From positions 62,001-126,000 of the forward strand of contig JAJEJC010000008.1 of the NCBI GenBank assembly GCA_022828105.1: a stretch of 64,000 nt of DNA. Direction: 5' to 3'. The DNA comes from Dehalococcoidia bacterium. Lineage in GTDB: Bacteria > Chloroflexota > Dehalococcoidia > Bin125. The translations under genes were made by a program, and so were the position numbers. Shown in pieces: positions 26,856 through 36,091 of this stretch (its first letter is position 1; each line of letters begins with the position of its first letter). The notes below the pieces were generated by a model. The model did not search any database, was not told where the DNA came from, and saw only the letters and a list, made by a program, of their open reading frames with translations.

Positions 26856-27158
26856 ATGGCCCGAACTTCGAATATCCACCGCGACCTCAAGCGCCGCAAG
26901 ATGCACGACAAGTACAAGAGTCGGCGCGAGTCGCTGAAGACCCAGCTCAAGGAATCGAACAACCCGCGCGAAAAGCAGAATCTCCAGTTCCAACTCCAGG
27001 CGCTGCCGCGCAATAGCTCGCCGACCCGACTCAAGAACCGCTGCGCCGTCACCGGGCGGCCGCGGGCCTACATGCGCAAGTTCGGCCTGAGCCGGATCAC
27101 GTTCCGCGAGATGGCCTCGCTGGGACTGCTGCCGGGCGTCCGCAAGAGTTCCTGGTAG
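26856..27158 (+). CDS. rpsN: 30S ribosomal protein S14
   Basis: The 100-residue basic protein ends with [20 protein letters not shown] and a SSW terminus, the S14 signature. It lacks the CxxC-CxxC zinc pairs of the short form, so it is the zinc-independent long type. It is a lone ribosomal gene, not in the S10/spc cluster. Zinc-independent paralogs are often expressed under zinc limitation, but this could be the only copy. ATG 26856 follows a TACGCT -10-like box after a short leader. Confidence 0.95.
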   Translation: MARTSNIHRDLKRRKMHDKYKSRRESLKTQLKESNNPREKQNLQFQLQALPRNSSPTRLKNRCAVTGRPRAYMRKFGLSRITFREMASLGLLPGVRKSSW

Positions 27159-27212
27159 CCAACGATCAGCCCACAGTTCTCATCGCCCCGTCGGACGCAC
27201 CACTTTCTCGCT

Positions 27213-27246
27213 AATACTTGCAATAAAGCAGGTATTCATAGACAAT
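27213..27246 (+). promoter_or_regulatory. Promoter with overlapping palindromic operator for iron transporter
   Basis: AATACTTGC-AATAAA-GCAGGTATT (27213-27236) is a 9-6-9 inverted repeat with one mismatch. It overlaps a promoter with -35 TTGCAA (27218-27223), a 17-base spacer and -10 GACAAT (27241-27246). A repressor bound here would block the ferric-iron transporter genes; an iron-dependent regulator is the natural guess. Confidence 0.6.
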
Positions 27247-27308
27247 CGGCCCGTCGAGATACACGACGGCGCGCACGCCGCCTCGTCCGAACGGGAGTCA
27301 CGCTGACC

Positions 27309-28361
27309 ATGCCACGTCCGACGCAGCGATTCCGTGCGAACCTCGGCGGGCGCTTGCTCCTCATGGGACTCGCCCTTGTCGCCGCCATCGCGCTGGCGCT
27401 GAGCGCTTGCTCCGATGACGGCCAGCAGGCCAACGATGCCGGTCAACTCACGATCTATTCGGGACGCGGCGAGTCGCTGGTCGGTCCGCTGATTGAGCGA
27501 TTCGAAGCGGAGACCGGGATCACGGTCCGTGTGCGCTACGCCGGTACGGCGGAACTGGCCGCTGCCATTCTCGAAGAAGGCGCTCGCTCGCCGGCGGATG
27601 TCTACTACGCGCAGGACGCCGGCGCCCTGGCGGCGCTGGCTGAGGCCGGAGCGTTGACGGAGTTGCCCGAAGACATCGTGGGGCGCGTGCCCGAGTCGTT
27701 CGCCGATGCGGGCGGCGCGTGGGTCGCCACGTCGGGACGGGCCCGCGTGCTGGTCTACTCGCCCGAACGTGTGCCGGACCCGCCCGACAGCATCTTTGCG
27801 CTCGTCGACGAGCAATGGCGGGGACGCATCGGCTGGGCGCCGACCAACGGCAGCTTCCAGGCCTTCGTCACCGCAATGCGCCGGATCCACGGGGATGAGG
27901 CGACGGAAGTCTGGCTGCGCGGCATGATCGCCAACGATGTGCGCGAGTACCCGGGCAACTCGGCGCAGGTCCAGGCCGTCGGAGACGGCGAGATCGACAT
28001 CGGGCTGGTCAACCACTACTACCTGTTCCGCTTCCTGGCCGAAGACCCGGACTTTCCCGCTGCCAACCAATTCACCGATCCGGGCACTGCAGGCGGACTG
28101 ATCAACGTTGCCGGGGTTGCGCTACTCGCCGCCTCGGAGAACGACAATCACGCGCTGGCCTTCATCCGCTTCCTCCTGGACGAGGAGGCGCAGACCTACT
28201 TCCGCGACGAAACCAGCGAGTACCCGCTCAGCGCGGATGTCGACGCCCGGGCCGAGTTGATACCGCTGGACGATCTCGATCCGCCGTCGCTGGCGTTGAC
28301 GTCGTTGTCGGACCTGGAAGGGACCCTGGATCTCCTCCAGAGAGTCGGCGCGCTGCCGTAG
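27309..28361 (+). CDS. Ferric-iron ABC substrate-binding lipoprotein
   Basis: The 350-residue protein has a signal peptide ending at LSAC (lipobox), then LTIYSGRGESLVGPLIERFE, RYAGTAELAAAILEEG and DVYYAQDAGALAALAEAG, all typical of the FbpA/FutA iron-binding family. Conserved Tyr residues late in the chain (NHYYLFRFL) would bind Fe3+. It hands iron to the permease at 28424. The start ATG 27309 has a weak GGGAG upstream. Confidence 0.9.
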   Translation: MPRPTQRFRANLGGRLLLMGLALVAAIALALSACSDDGQQANDAGQLTIYSGRGESLVGPLIERFEAETGITVRVRYAGTAELAAAILEEGARSPADVYYAQDAGALAALAEAGALTELPEDIVGRVPESFADAGGAWVATSGRARVLVYSPERVPDPPDSIFALVDEQWRGRIGWAPTNGSFQAFVTAMRRIHGDEATEVWLRGMIANDVREYPGNSAQVQAVGDGEIDIGLVNHYYLFRFLAEDPDFPAANQFTDPGTAGGLINVAGVALLAASENDNHALAFIRFLLDEEAQTYFRDETSEYPLSADVDARAELIPLDDLDPPSLALTSLSDLEGTLDLLQRVGALP

Positions 28362-28411
28362 CTCGACGTTCGCATTGGGAGTGGGACACAGGGCAACATC
28401 TCTTGCTCGGA

Positions 28412-28417
28412 TAATCT
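28412..28417 (+). promoter_or_regulatory. -10 box for a possible leaderless permease transcript
   Basis: TAATCT is six bases before ATG 28424, suggesting an internal start inside the iron-transporter cluster in addition to the promoter at 27218. Confidence 0.4.
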
Positions 28418-28423
28418 CAAGCC

Positions 28424-30031
28424 ATGAGCATCTTCAGCGGAGCGGCTGGGTTCGGGCCGAGACTGCGACTCCGCATTCCGGCCCTGTGGCTTCTGGCCTT
28501 GGCCGCCGCGGCGGCGGCCTGTATCCCGTTGGTGTACCTGGTGATCCGGGCGGCGCAAGCGGACAGCGACGCCTGGGCGGACGTGTTCTCGAACGAAACC
28601 GGCCGGTTGCTGCTCAACACGGCGGTCCTGGCCCTGACCGTGACCGCGACCTCGGCGGGGCTTGCCTTGCCGATGGCTTACCTGACCGAACGCACCGACC
28701 TGCCCTTCGCCCGCTGGTGGCGTTCGATCACGATCATGCCGCTTGCGGTGCCGTCGTACGTGGGCGGTTTCGCCTTCATCGTCGCGTTCGGTCCGCACGG
28801 ATCGATGCAGCAACTGCTGGCTCCGCTGGGCGTGGAGAGCATCCCATCGCTCTATGGATTCGTCGGCGCCTGGTTGACGCTGACGCTGTTCACCTACCCA
28901 TATCTGCTGCTTGTGATCCGGGCGGGGTTGCGCGATCTCGACCCGGCGCTCGAGGACGCGGCGCGATCCCTGGGACAGTCGGCCTGGGGCGCGTTCTGGC
29001 GCGTGACCGTGCCGCAGCTTCGTGTGCCGCTGGCCGCCGGCAGCCTGCTGGTGGCGTTGTATGTGATCTCCGACTTCGGCGCGGTCTCGATGATGCGATT
29101 CGACACCTTTACGCGAGCGATCTTCGTGCGCTTCGGATCCAGCTTCGATCGCTCCACGCTGGCGGTGCTTTCGCTGGTCCTGGTTGCGTTGATCGCCCTG
29201 GTCTTGGCGATCGACTGGTCGCAGCGCCGCAACGCCCGCTACCACCGGCTGGGCGCGGGAGCGGCTCGGACGCCGCGGCTGATCCAGTTGCGGCGCTACC
29301 GCTGGCCTGCCTCTGCGGGTCTGTTGCTCGTGACGGCCGTAGCGCTGCTGGTGCCGGTCGCGGTGTTGTTCCACTGGCTGGCCAACGGCCTGAGGCAGGG
29401 CGAGACGTTTCCCGGCCTCTGGACCGCGGCGCTGCACTCGCTGGAGGCCTCGGCGCTGGCCGGCGGCGTCGCGGTAGCGGCGGCCGTCCCAATCGCGATC
29501 GTGGTCGTGCGGCGTCCGGGATTCCTCGCACGAATCATCGACCGGGCCGCATACGTCGGTTACGCGCTGCCGGGCATTGTGGTCGCGTTTGCCTTGATTT
29601 TTTTCTCGCTGCGCGTGACGCCGGGCTTGTACCAGACACTGGGCATCCTGATCTTCGCTTACGTCGCGCTCTTTCTGCCTCAGGCGATCTCCGGACTGCG
29701 GTCCTCGCTGGTCCGGGTGCAACCCGGCATTGAGGAGGCCTCGCGTTCGCTCAACCGGAACTCCTGGCAGACCTTCTACAGCGTTACCCTGCCCTTGATT
29801 GCACCCGGTGTCCTGGCCGGATTCGCCCTGGTGTTCCTGACGACGATGAAAGAGCTGCCGGCAACCTTGCTGCTCGCGCCGATCGGCTTCGAGACGCTCG
29901 CCACGCACCTCTGGGCGCAGCACCAGGACGTCTACTTCGCCCGGGCGGCCGCCAACGCGCTGTTGCTACTGGGATGCGCCGCCCTGCCGATGATTATTCT
30001 GTTCGGAAACGACCGTGACCTCCGCGCCTGA
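28424..30031 (+). CDS. Ferric-iron ABC permease (double-domain)
   Basis: The 535-residue membrane protein is a two-domain fusion of the FbpB type, with about twelve hydrophobic segments and two EAA loops: EDAARSLGQSAWGAFWRVTV in the first half and EEASRSLNRNSWQTFYSVTL in the second. It forms the whole membrane channel. It lies 62 bases after the binding-protein gene and overlaps the ATPase gene by 17 bases. Confidence 0.93.
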   Translation: MSIFSGAAGFGPRLRLRIPALWLLALAAAAAACIPLVYLVIRAAQADSDAWADVFSNETGRLLLNTAVLALTVTATSAGLALPMAYLTERTDLPFARWWRSITIMPLAVPSYVGGFAFIVAFGPHGSMQQLLAPLGVESIPSLYGFVGAWLTLTLFTYPYLLLVIRAGLRDLDPALEDAARSLGQSAWGAFWRVTVPQLRVPLAAGSLLVALYVISDFGAVSMMRFDTFTRAIFVRFGSSFDRSTLAVLSLVLVALIALVLAIDWSQRRNARYHRLGAGAARTPRLIQLRRYRWPASAGLLLVTAVALLVPVAVLFHWLANGLRQGETFPGLWTAALHSLEASALAGGVAVAAAVPIAIVVVRRPGFLARIIDRAAYVGYALPGIVVAFALIFFSLRVTPGLYQTLGILIFAYVALFLPQAISGLRSSLVRVQPGIEEASRSLNRNSWQTFYSVTLPLIAPGVLAGFALVFLTTMKELPATLLLAPIGFETLATHLWAQHQDVYFARAAANALLLLGCAALPMIILFGNDRDLRA

Positions 30032-31124
30032 ATCCAAGATCTCGCCGCCGGCGCTGCTCGTGCGCGACCTGTCCAAAGCGTTCGAGGGCACTGTGGCAGT
30101 GCGGGAGGCGACGTTCGAGGTCACGCGCGGCGAGATCGTGGCATTGCTGGGACCGAGCGGGTGCGGCAAGTCGACCACCCTGCGCATGATCGCCGGGTTC
30201 GAACGACCCGACGACGGACTGATCCGGGTCAACGGCGAAACCGCCGTCGGTCCCGGCGTCTGGCAACCGCCGGAGCGCCGCCGAGTCGGCATCGTCCCGC
30301 AGGACTTCGCGCTCTTCCCGCACCTGAGCGTGGCCGAGAACATCGCCTTCGGCCTGGCCGATGGACACCGCGCATGGTGGACGCGGGTCTGGCGCCGCTT
30401 CCGGCATGAGCCGCCGCCCGCTCGGGTCGCGGAAATGCTGGATCTGGTGGGTTTGCGCGATTTTGGCGAGCGGTATCCGCATGAACTGTCCGGCGGCGAA
30501 GCGCAGCGGGTGGCGCTGGCCCGCGCGCTCGCGCCTGAACCGGCCGCGGTGTTGCTCGATGAGCCGTTTAGCAACCTCGACCAGAACTTGCGCGCCAGCC
30601 TGCGTCTGGCCATGCGCCGAATCCTCAAGGCCGCCGACACGGCAGCCGTCTTCGTCACCCACGACCGCGAAGAGGCGCTCTCGCTGGCCGATCGGGTCGC
30701 AGTGATGCGTGAGGGCCGTATCGAGCAGATCGGCGCGCCCGACGATATCTACTATCGACCCGAGACGCGGTTCATCGGCTCGTTCGTCGGCGATGCCAAT
30801 GTGCTGCCGGCCACGAGTCTCCGCGGCGGCGCCGAAACGGAGCTGGGCTTCGTCATCCTGCTCGACCCGATTGACAGCGAAGACGGCCGGCCGCTTGATA
30901 TCCTCTTGCGCCCCGAGCAGCTCGCCCTGAAGCCGGCCGCGGCGGATGACGCCGAGGCCGGCCGGGTGATCAACAGCGAGTACTACGGTCACGACCAGGT
31001 CGTACGGGTGCGGTTGCCGTCGGGCCTCCAGGTCGAGACCCGGCTGCGCACGGAGACGGTCTGGCAACCCGACGATCCGGTTCAGGTGGTCGTCCTTGAC
31101 GACGCGATCGGCTTCGCCCGCTGA
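30015..31124 (+). CDS. Ferric-iron ABC transporter ATPase
   Basis: The 369-residue ATPase has Walker A LLGPSGCGKSTTLRMIAGFE, signature LSGGEAQRVALARAL, Walker B VLLDEPFSNLD, H-loop FVTHDREEAL and a C-terminal TOBE-like domain with LRPEQLAL. It energises iron import. Start is GTG 30015, inside the end of the permease gene, which implies translational coupling. Confidence 0.92.
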   Translation: MTSAPESKISPPALLVRDLSKAFEGTVAVREATFEVTRGEIVALLGPSGCGKSTTLRMIAGFERPDDGLIRVNGETAVGPGVWQPPERRRVGIVPQDFALFPHLSVAENIAFGLADGHRAWWTRVWRRFRHEPPPARVAEMLDLVGLRDFGERYPHELSGGEAQRVALARALAPEPAAVLLDEPFSNLDQNLRASLRLAMRRILKAADTAAVFVTHDREEALSLADRVAVMREGRIEQIGAPDDIYYRPETRFIGSFVGDANVLPATSLRGGAETELGFVILLDPIDSEDGRPLDILLRPEQLALKPAAADDAEAGRVINSEYYGHDQVVRVRLPSGLQVETRLRTETVWQPDDPVQVVVLDDAIGFAR

Positions 31125-31209
31125 GCCGTCCCGTCACCGCTCCCGTATCCGACCCTTACCATGCCTGCAAGCCGCGCCGAACCGGGTGGCGCCGGGGTGA
31201 GGAGCCGCG

Positions 31210-32187
31210 ATGCGAGTCGCCTTGATGGTCGAAGGTCAGAACGATCTGAGTTGGGAGCGCTGGCGGCACATCCTGCGTCTGGCCGAACGGCTCGGATTCC
31301 CCTCGCTGTTCCGCAGCGACCACTACTTCACGGGGCCGATCGAGACGAATCAGCAGGACAGCCTGGAGTGTTTCCTCAGCTTCGTCATGGCGGCCGAGGA
31401 AACGTCATCCCTGCGCCTCGGTCCGATGGTCACGCCGGTCACGTTCCGCAGACCCGTCGACGTCGGGCGGATGGCGGCGCAGATCGACCAGCTCTCGGGC
31501 GGACGCTTCGTGATGGGCTTGGGCGCGGGCTGGAATCAGCCAGAGCACGACGCCTACGGGCTCGATTTCCCCTCAACTCGCGAGCGCTTCGAACGACTCG
31601 AAGAAGCCGTCCAACTGATGCAGGCGCTGTGGCAGCCGGGACCGTCGCACTACCGGGGCCGCTACTACCAACTCGACGGCGCAGATTGCCAGCCGACTCC
31701 CGAAGCGGGGCGTCCGCCGATCCTGATTGGCGGCGGCGGGGAACGGCGGACGATTCCGATGGCCGCCCGATACGCCACGGAGTGGAACTGCGTCTCGTTG
31801 ACGCCCGAGGCCTATGCGCACAAACGCGACGTGATGGCGCGCGCCTGTGATGCGATCCGGCGGGACCCGAACGAGATCGAGCACTCGATGATGATGTTCC
31901 ACGCGGTCGGCCCGCCCGAACTGGTGGAGGCCGGCGGCAAGTTCGCGCAGGGCATGTTCGGCGGGCGCGGCGAGTCGTTGGACGAGTTCCTGGCCGGCTT
32001 CAAGGCCGCCGGTCGGTTGGTCGGCGGAGCCGACGAGACGGTCGATGCGCTGGGCCGGCTGGCCGAAGCGGGCGTGGCCGAGGTCCAGTTCCAGCACTTC
32101 ATGTTCGAGCGCGACGACGTGCCCGATTTCCTTGCCCGCGATGTCGCGCCGCAGGTCGCCGGGTTGACGATCGGCGACCATAGCTAG
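31210..32187 (+). CDS. LLM class flavin-dependent oxidoreductase (F420-dependent type likely)
   Basis: A 325-residue enzyme with MRVALMVEGQNDLSWERWRH, RSDHYF, LRLGPMVTPVTFRRPVD and GRFVMGLGAGWNQPEHDAYG, the pattern of F420-dependent oxidoreductases in the luciferase-like family. The GAGGAG site lies just before ATG 31210. It leads a run DinB - metallohydrolase - two further LLMs. Confidence 0.92.
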   Translation: MRVALMVEGQNDLSWERWRHILRLAERLGFPSLFRSDHYFTGPIETNQQDSLECFLSFVMAAEETSSLRLGPMVTPVTFRRPVDVGRMAAQIDQLSGGRFVMGLGAGWNQPEHDAYGLDFPSTRERFERLEEAVQLMQALWQPGPSHYRGRYYQLDGADCQPTPEAGRPPILIGGGGERRTIPMAARYATEWNCVSLTPEAYAHKRDVMARACDAIRRDPNEIEHSMMMFHAVGPPELVEAGGKFAQGMFGGRGESLDEFLAGFKAAGRLVGGADETVDALGRLAEAGVAEVQFQHFMFERDDVPDFLARDVAPQVAGLTIGDHS

Positions 32188-32227
32188 AGAGCGCCAGGCA
32201 GCACCGGGAAGGCCGGGGAGGTGAACG

Positions 32228-32755
32228 ATGAACGTCCAGGAGCTCTTGATCCACTTCATGCAGTCGCTGCACGACGGATACATCGCCGCGCTGGACGATC
32301 TGACCGACGAGCAGCTCAACTGGCGCTACAACGACGAGGCGGTCTCGCCCGGCTTCCACGCCTGGCACTACATTCGGACCAAGGACAACATCGTCAACTT
32401 CGTCTGCCAGGATCGCAAGCCGCCGGTCTGGCTCAGGAAGGGACTGAACGAGTCCTGGAACTTCCCCAAGGTCGCGCAGGGCACGGATATGGCGCGCGAC
32501 GAAGCGCACGAACTGCTGATTCCCTCGGCGACGCAGCTGATCGCCTACTTCAACGACGTACATGACGACGTGCTCGGTTACCTGAACGCCTCCACCGACG
32601 CGGACCTGGCCGAGACGGTGCGCGTCGTGCAGTTCGGCCACCAGGCCAAGTCGCAGCAGATCATGCAAACCTGCATCGCGCACGGCAACGGACACCTGGG
32701 GCAGATCCTCAACACGCGAACCGTGATGGGTCATCCGGCGCGGATTGACTTCTAG
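32228..32755 (+). CDS. DinB family protein
   Basis: The 175-residue helical bundle shows the N-terminal helix and FHAWHYIRTKDNIVNFV, with a later HGNGHLGQI. The two His clusters are spaced like the metal-binding His of DinB-fold thiol transferases (mycothiol- or bacillithiol-dependent). It lies 40 bases after an LLM gene in the same direction. GGGGAGG precedes ATG 32228. Substrate unknown. Confidence 0.85.
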   Translation: MNVQELLIHFMQSLHDGYIAALDDLTDEQLNWRYNDEAVSPGFHAWHYIRTKDNIVNFVCQDRKPPVWLRKGLNESWNFPKVAQGTDMARDEAHELLIPSATQLIAYFNDVHDDVLGYLNASTDADLAETVRVVQFGHQAKSQQIMQTCIAHGNGHLGQILNTRTVMGHPARIDF

Positions 32756-32792
32756 CCGTACCACCGCCAGCCACGACATCGGAGCAGCACAA

Positions 32793-33797
32793 ATGAAAAT
32801 CAGCGACAACGTCCGCATGGTGCCGGTACCCGAAGACCAGCCGATGCGGCCGACTTCGACCAACATCTACATCATCGGTCAGCGCGGCGGTCAGACGCTG
32901 ACGATCGACTCGGGCGAGGCGATCGACAAGTTCCGCTGGATGCTGCGCGGCTATCTCGCCGCGATCGACCACTCCGAGATCGGTGTCGCGGCGATCACGC
33001 ATCACCACTTCGACCACTCGGGCAACCTCAAGCACGTGCGCGAGCACTTGAAGGCGGAGATTGCGGTACCCGAGAACGGCGTCAAGCTGCTCAAACGTCA
33101 GCTGCCCAAGGACAACGAGGGCGTCAAGACCTACGTCGACGGCGACACCATCGACCTCGACGGCGGCGTCCGCGTGCAGGTGATGACCAGCCCCGGACAT
33201 TCCGTCGACTCGCTCTGCTACTACATCGAAGAAGAGGGCATCCTCTTCACCGGCGACACGATCCTGGGCAACACGACCTCGGTCGTCGGTGACGTCAACT
33301 CCTACATGGCCTCGCTGCGCCGGCTGCTGGAGCTGCCCAATGTCAAGGTGCTCTGTCCCGGCCATGGACCGCTGATCCGTGACACCGACGACGCCAAGGC
33401 GCGCGATCGGCTGGAGATGTACGTCGCGCACCGCCAGATGCGCGAGGACCAGATCCTCGAACAACTGCAGGACGGCGAGCCGAAGACGTCCTGGCAGATC
33501 ATGGAGAACATCTACGGCGACAGCATCGACAAGCGCCTCCGCCGCGCCGCCGACGGCAACGTCCAGGCGCATCTCAAGAGCCTGCAGAAGTCGGGCGTCG
33601 TCAGGGCTTCCCGAGGACAGAAGAAGCGGCCCAACCCGGCGACCGTCGCCACGAACAAGGCCAAGGATAAGGCCAACCGCAAGATCATCCAGAAGGGCAA
33701 ACGCCTCGACAAGGCCCAACGAGCCAAGATCCTCGCCCAGCAGGAAAACCCGCCCACCGACGTCTGGAAGAAACCGCCCACCTACCAACTCCGCTAG
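32793..33797 (+). CDS. MBL-fold metallohydrolase with C-terminal winged-helix-like domain
   Basis: The 334-residue protein has AITHHHFDHSGNLKHV (binuclear zinc motif), TSPGHSVDSLCYYIEEEG, LFTGDTILG and CPGHGPLI. The C-terminal 70 residues are very basic (SRGQKKRPNPATVATNKAKD), unlike simple lactamase-fold hydrolases, and recall LACTB2-type nucleases, so RNA or DNA could be a ligand. ATG 32793 begins the conserved first strand and follows a weak GGAGC site. A shorter open frame upstream is not supported. Confidence 0.85.
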   Translation: MKISDNVRMVPVPEDQPMRPTSTNIYIIGQRGGQTLTIDSGEAIDKFRWMLRGYLAAIDHSEIGVAAITHHHFDHSGNLKHVREHLKAEIAVPENGVKLLKRQLPKDNEGVKTYVDGDTIDLDGGVRVQVMTSPGHSVDSLCYYIEEEGILFTGDTILGNTTSVVGDVNSYMASLRRLLELPNVKVLCPGHGPLIRDTDDAKARDRLEMYVAHRQMREDQILEQLQDGEPKTSWQIMENIYGDSIDKRLRRAADGNVQAHLKSLQKSGVVRASRGQKKRPNPATVATNKAKDKANRKIIQKGKRLDKAQRAKILAQQENPPTDVWKKPPTYQLR

Positions 33798-33823
33798 TCC
33801 GCAAATCCGCGAAGGAGCCAACC

Positions 33824-34912
33824 ATGCACTACGGAATCGGAATCCCCAGTTGGATCAATGCCTGGCAGGAGGTCCAACGCGCCGAGGCCGCCGGGTTCAC
33901 TCACGCCTGGTTCTATGACTCGCAGCTGATCTATTCGGACGTGTATGCGGCGATGGCGCTGGCGGCGCATCACACCTCGAAGATCAAGCTGGGCACGTTG
34001 GTCGCGATTCCCTCCAACCGGATCGCGCCGGTGACGGCCTCCGCCGTGGCGTCGCTGAACAAGCTTGCGCCGGGACGGATCATCCTCGGCATTGGCACCG
34101 GCTACACCGGCCGCAACACGATGGGTCTGCCCGCCTACCCGATTGCCCGCTACCGGGAGTACGCGCAGCAAGTGCGTGGACTGCTCGACGGCGAAGACGT
34201 CCTCTACACCGACGACGTGACCGGCCAGGAGCGTTGGATCCGCCTCATCCACGGGCAGCACTCCGAGTTCCTCAATCTCGACGACTACATCCCGATCTAT
34301 GTGGCCGCCAACGGGCCTCGGGCGATGGAGGTCGTGGGGCAGGTCGGCGACGGCTGGGTCACGACCGGCATGGGGCTCAACGCCCAGCAGGGCTTCCCTG
34401 TCATCGCGGCGGCGGCCGAGGCGGCGGGACGGCCGGCCGAGAAGCCTTACACGGTCGGCCTGACCACTGGGCTCGTCCTGCAAGACGGCGAGGGATTCGA
34501 TTCCGAACGTGTCATGCGCATCCTTGGTCCCGGCATGGTGCCCGGCGTGCACGCGATGTGGGAGGCGGCCTACGGGCCGGGCGCCAACCTGGGCATGGAT
34601 AATCCCGACATGGCCGGCGAGTTCCACAACTACATCCGCGAGTACTCGGCCCAGAAGGGCACGCCCGACGACCGGCTCTACCTCGACGTCCACGAGGGTC
34701 ACATGGTCTATCTCAAGCCGGGCGAGGAGCGATTCGTCTTCCCGCAGGTGCTGGAGCGCAGCCTGGTCGGGTCGGGACCCGAGATCATCGAGAAGCTCGA
34801 ACACCTCGAGTCGATCGGCGTCGACAACGTCGCCCTGACCGCCAACGACCCCGACGGCGCGCGGGAGATCATCGACGACTTCGCCCGCGAAGTCATCCAC
34901 AAGCGCGGCTAG
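33824..34912 (+). CDS. LLM class flavin-dependent oxidoreductase (tandem pair, first)
   Basis: The 362-residue protein has FTHAWFYDSQLIYSDVYAAM, LGTLVAIPSNRIAPVTASAV and ILGIGTGYTGRNTMGLPAYP, which match the methylene-tetrahydromethanopterin reductase-like branch of the family. A GAAGGAG site precedes ATG 33824. It is a close paralog of the next gene (same motifs and length). Confidence 0.93.
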   Translation: MHYGIGIPSWINAWQEVQRAEAAGFTHAWFYDSQLIYSDVYAAMALAAHHTSKIKLGTLVAIPSNRIAPVTASAVASLNKLAPGRIILGIGTGYTGRNTMGLPAYPIARYREYAQQVRGLLDGEDVLYTDDVTGQERWIRLIHGQHSEFLNLDDYIPIYVAANGPRAMEVVGQVGDGWVTTGMGLNAQQGFPVIAAAAEAAGRPAEKPYTVGLTTGLVLQDGEGFDSERVMRILGPGMVPGVHAMWEAAYGPGANLGMDNPDMAGEFHNYIREYSAQKGTPDDRLYLDVHEGHMVYLKPGEERFVFPQVLERSLVGSGPEIIEKLEHLESIGVDNVALTANDPDGAREIIDDFAREVIHKRG

Positions 34913-34932
34913 CAGCTAGCGAGGATTCAGTC

Positions 34933-36021
34933 ATGGACTACGGACTGGTCGTTCCCACCTACATCGACATGTGGAAGGAAGTTGTACGGGCCGAGGAGGC
35001 GGGCTTCACCCACGCCTGGTTCCCCGACTCGCAGTTGATCTGGTCGGACTGCTACGCCGCGATGGCCCTCGCCGCCGAGCGCACCTCCACGATCAAGCTC
35101 GGCACGCACGTCTCGATTCCCTCCAACCGGATCGCGCCGGTCACGGCTTCGGCGATCGCGACGATCAACAAGCTCGCGCCAGGCCGAACGATCCTGGCAT
35201 TGGGCACCGGCTACACGGGCCGCAACACGATGGGTCTGCCGTCGTATCCGGTGAAGAAGTTCCGCGAGTACGCGCAGCAGGTCCGCGACCTGCTGGACGG
35301 CAAGGATGTCCTGCACGCCGACGACGTGACCGGACGCGAGACCTGGATCCGGCTGATCCACCCCGACCATCCCGACTTCTACAACATCAAGGATTACATC
35401 CCGATCTACATCGCCGCCAACGGCCCGCGAGCGACGGCGGTCGTGGGTGAGATCGGAGACGGCTTCGTCACCGCAGGGACGGGCCCGTGGCTCGACTCCG
35501 CCTTCCCGATCATCGAGGACGCGGCGCGTGCGGCGGGTCGCTCGACCGAGAAGCCCTACACGGTTGGCCTGGTCGGCGCATGCGTGCTGGAGGACGGCGA
35601 GGACATCATGTCCGAGCGTGTGATCCATCGGACCGGCGCCGTGGCCGCGGTCTACAACCACACCCTGTGGGAGTCCGAGTACGGCGGCTGGGGCGGTAAT
35701 CTCAAGGGCCTCGACCCCGACGGCGCGGCTCAGTACCACCAGTACATCACCACCTACGCCGAGCAGCGCGGACATCCAACCGACCGGCTCTACCTCGACG
35801 TGCACGAGGGCCACTACAGCTACCTGAAGGAGGGCGAAGCCGAGTTCATCACCCGCGACCGGCTGGAAGACATGATGATCGGCACTCCGGACCAGATCAT
35901 CGAGAAGGCGGAACAGGCAGAGGCCAGAGGCGTCGACCACCTCGCCACGCACGCGCTCGATCCGGCCGCGGCAAACGACTTGATCGACGAGTTGGCCCCC
36001 ATCATCGCCCGAACCAGGTAG
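34933..36021 (+). CDS. LLM class flavin-dependent oxidoreductase (tandem pair, second)
   Basis: Also 362 residues, and similar to the preceding gene throughout: FTHAWFPDSQLIWSDCYAAM, SIPSNRIAPVTASAIATINK and LALGTGYTGRNTMGLPSYP. The pair looks like a recent tandem duplication with divergence in the substrate-side loops. GCGAGGATT lies before ATG 34933. A palindromic repeat follows. Confidence 0.93.
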   Translation: MDYGLVVPTYIDMWKEVVRAEEAGFTHAWFPDSQLIWSDCYAAMALAAERTSTIKLGTHVSIPSNRIAPVTASAIATINKLAPGRTILALGTGYTGRNTMGLPSYPVKKFREYAQQVRDLLDGKDVLHADDVTGRETWIRLIHPDHPDFYNIKDYIPIYIAANGPRATAVVGEIGDGFVTAGTGPWLDSAFPIIEDAARAAGRSTEKPYTVGLVGACVLEDGEDIMSERVIHRTGAVAAVYNHTLWESEYGGWGGNLKGLDPDGAAQYHQYITTYAEQRGHPTDRLYLDVHEGHYSYLKEGEAEFITRDRLEDMMIGTPDQIIEKAEQAEARGVDHLATHALDPAAANDLIDELAPIIARTR

Positions 36022-36033
36022 GAACACTCCGCA

Positions 36034-36090
36034 ACACTCTCCCCCCCGCTCCGCGGGGGGAGATGTCCCGTAGGGACAGAGGGGGGCACC
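36034..36090. repeat. REP-like palindromic repeat, copy 4 (reverse, variant hairpin)
   Basis: The main hairpin CCCCCCGC-TCC-GCGGGGGG is followed by a second hairpin GTCCC-GTA-GGGAC, where other copies have GCC-GAA-GGC. Both arms changed together, so pairing is preserved. The element ends in AGGGGGGC, directly before the presumed start of the next coding region. Confidence 0.85.
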
Positions 36091-36091
36091 C

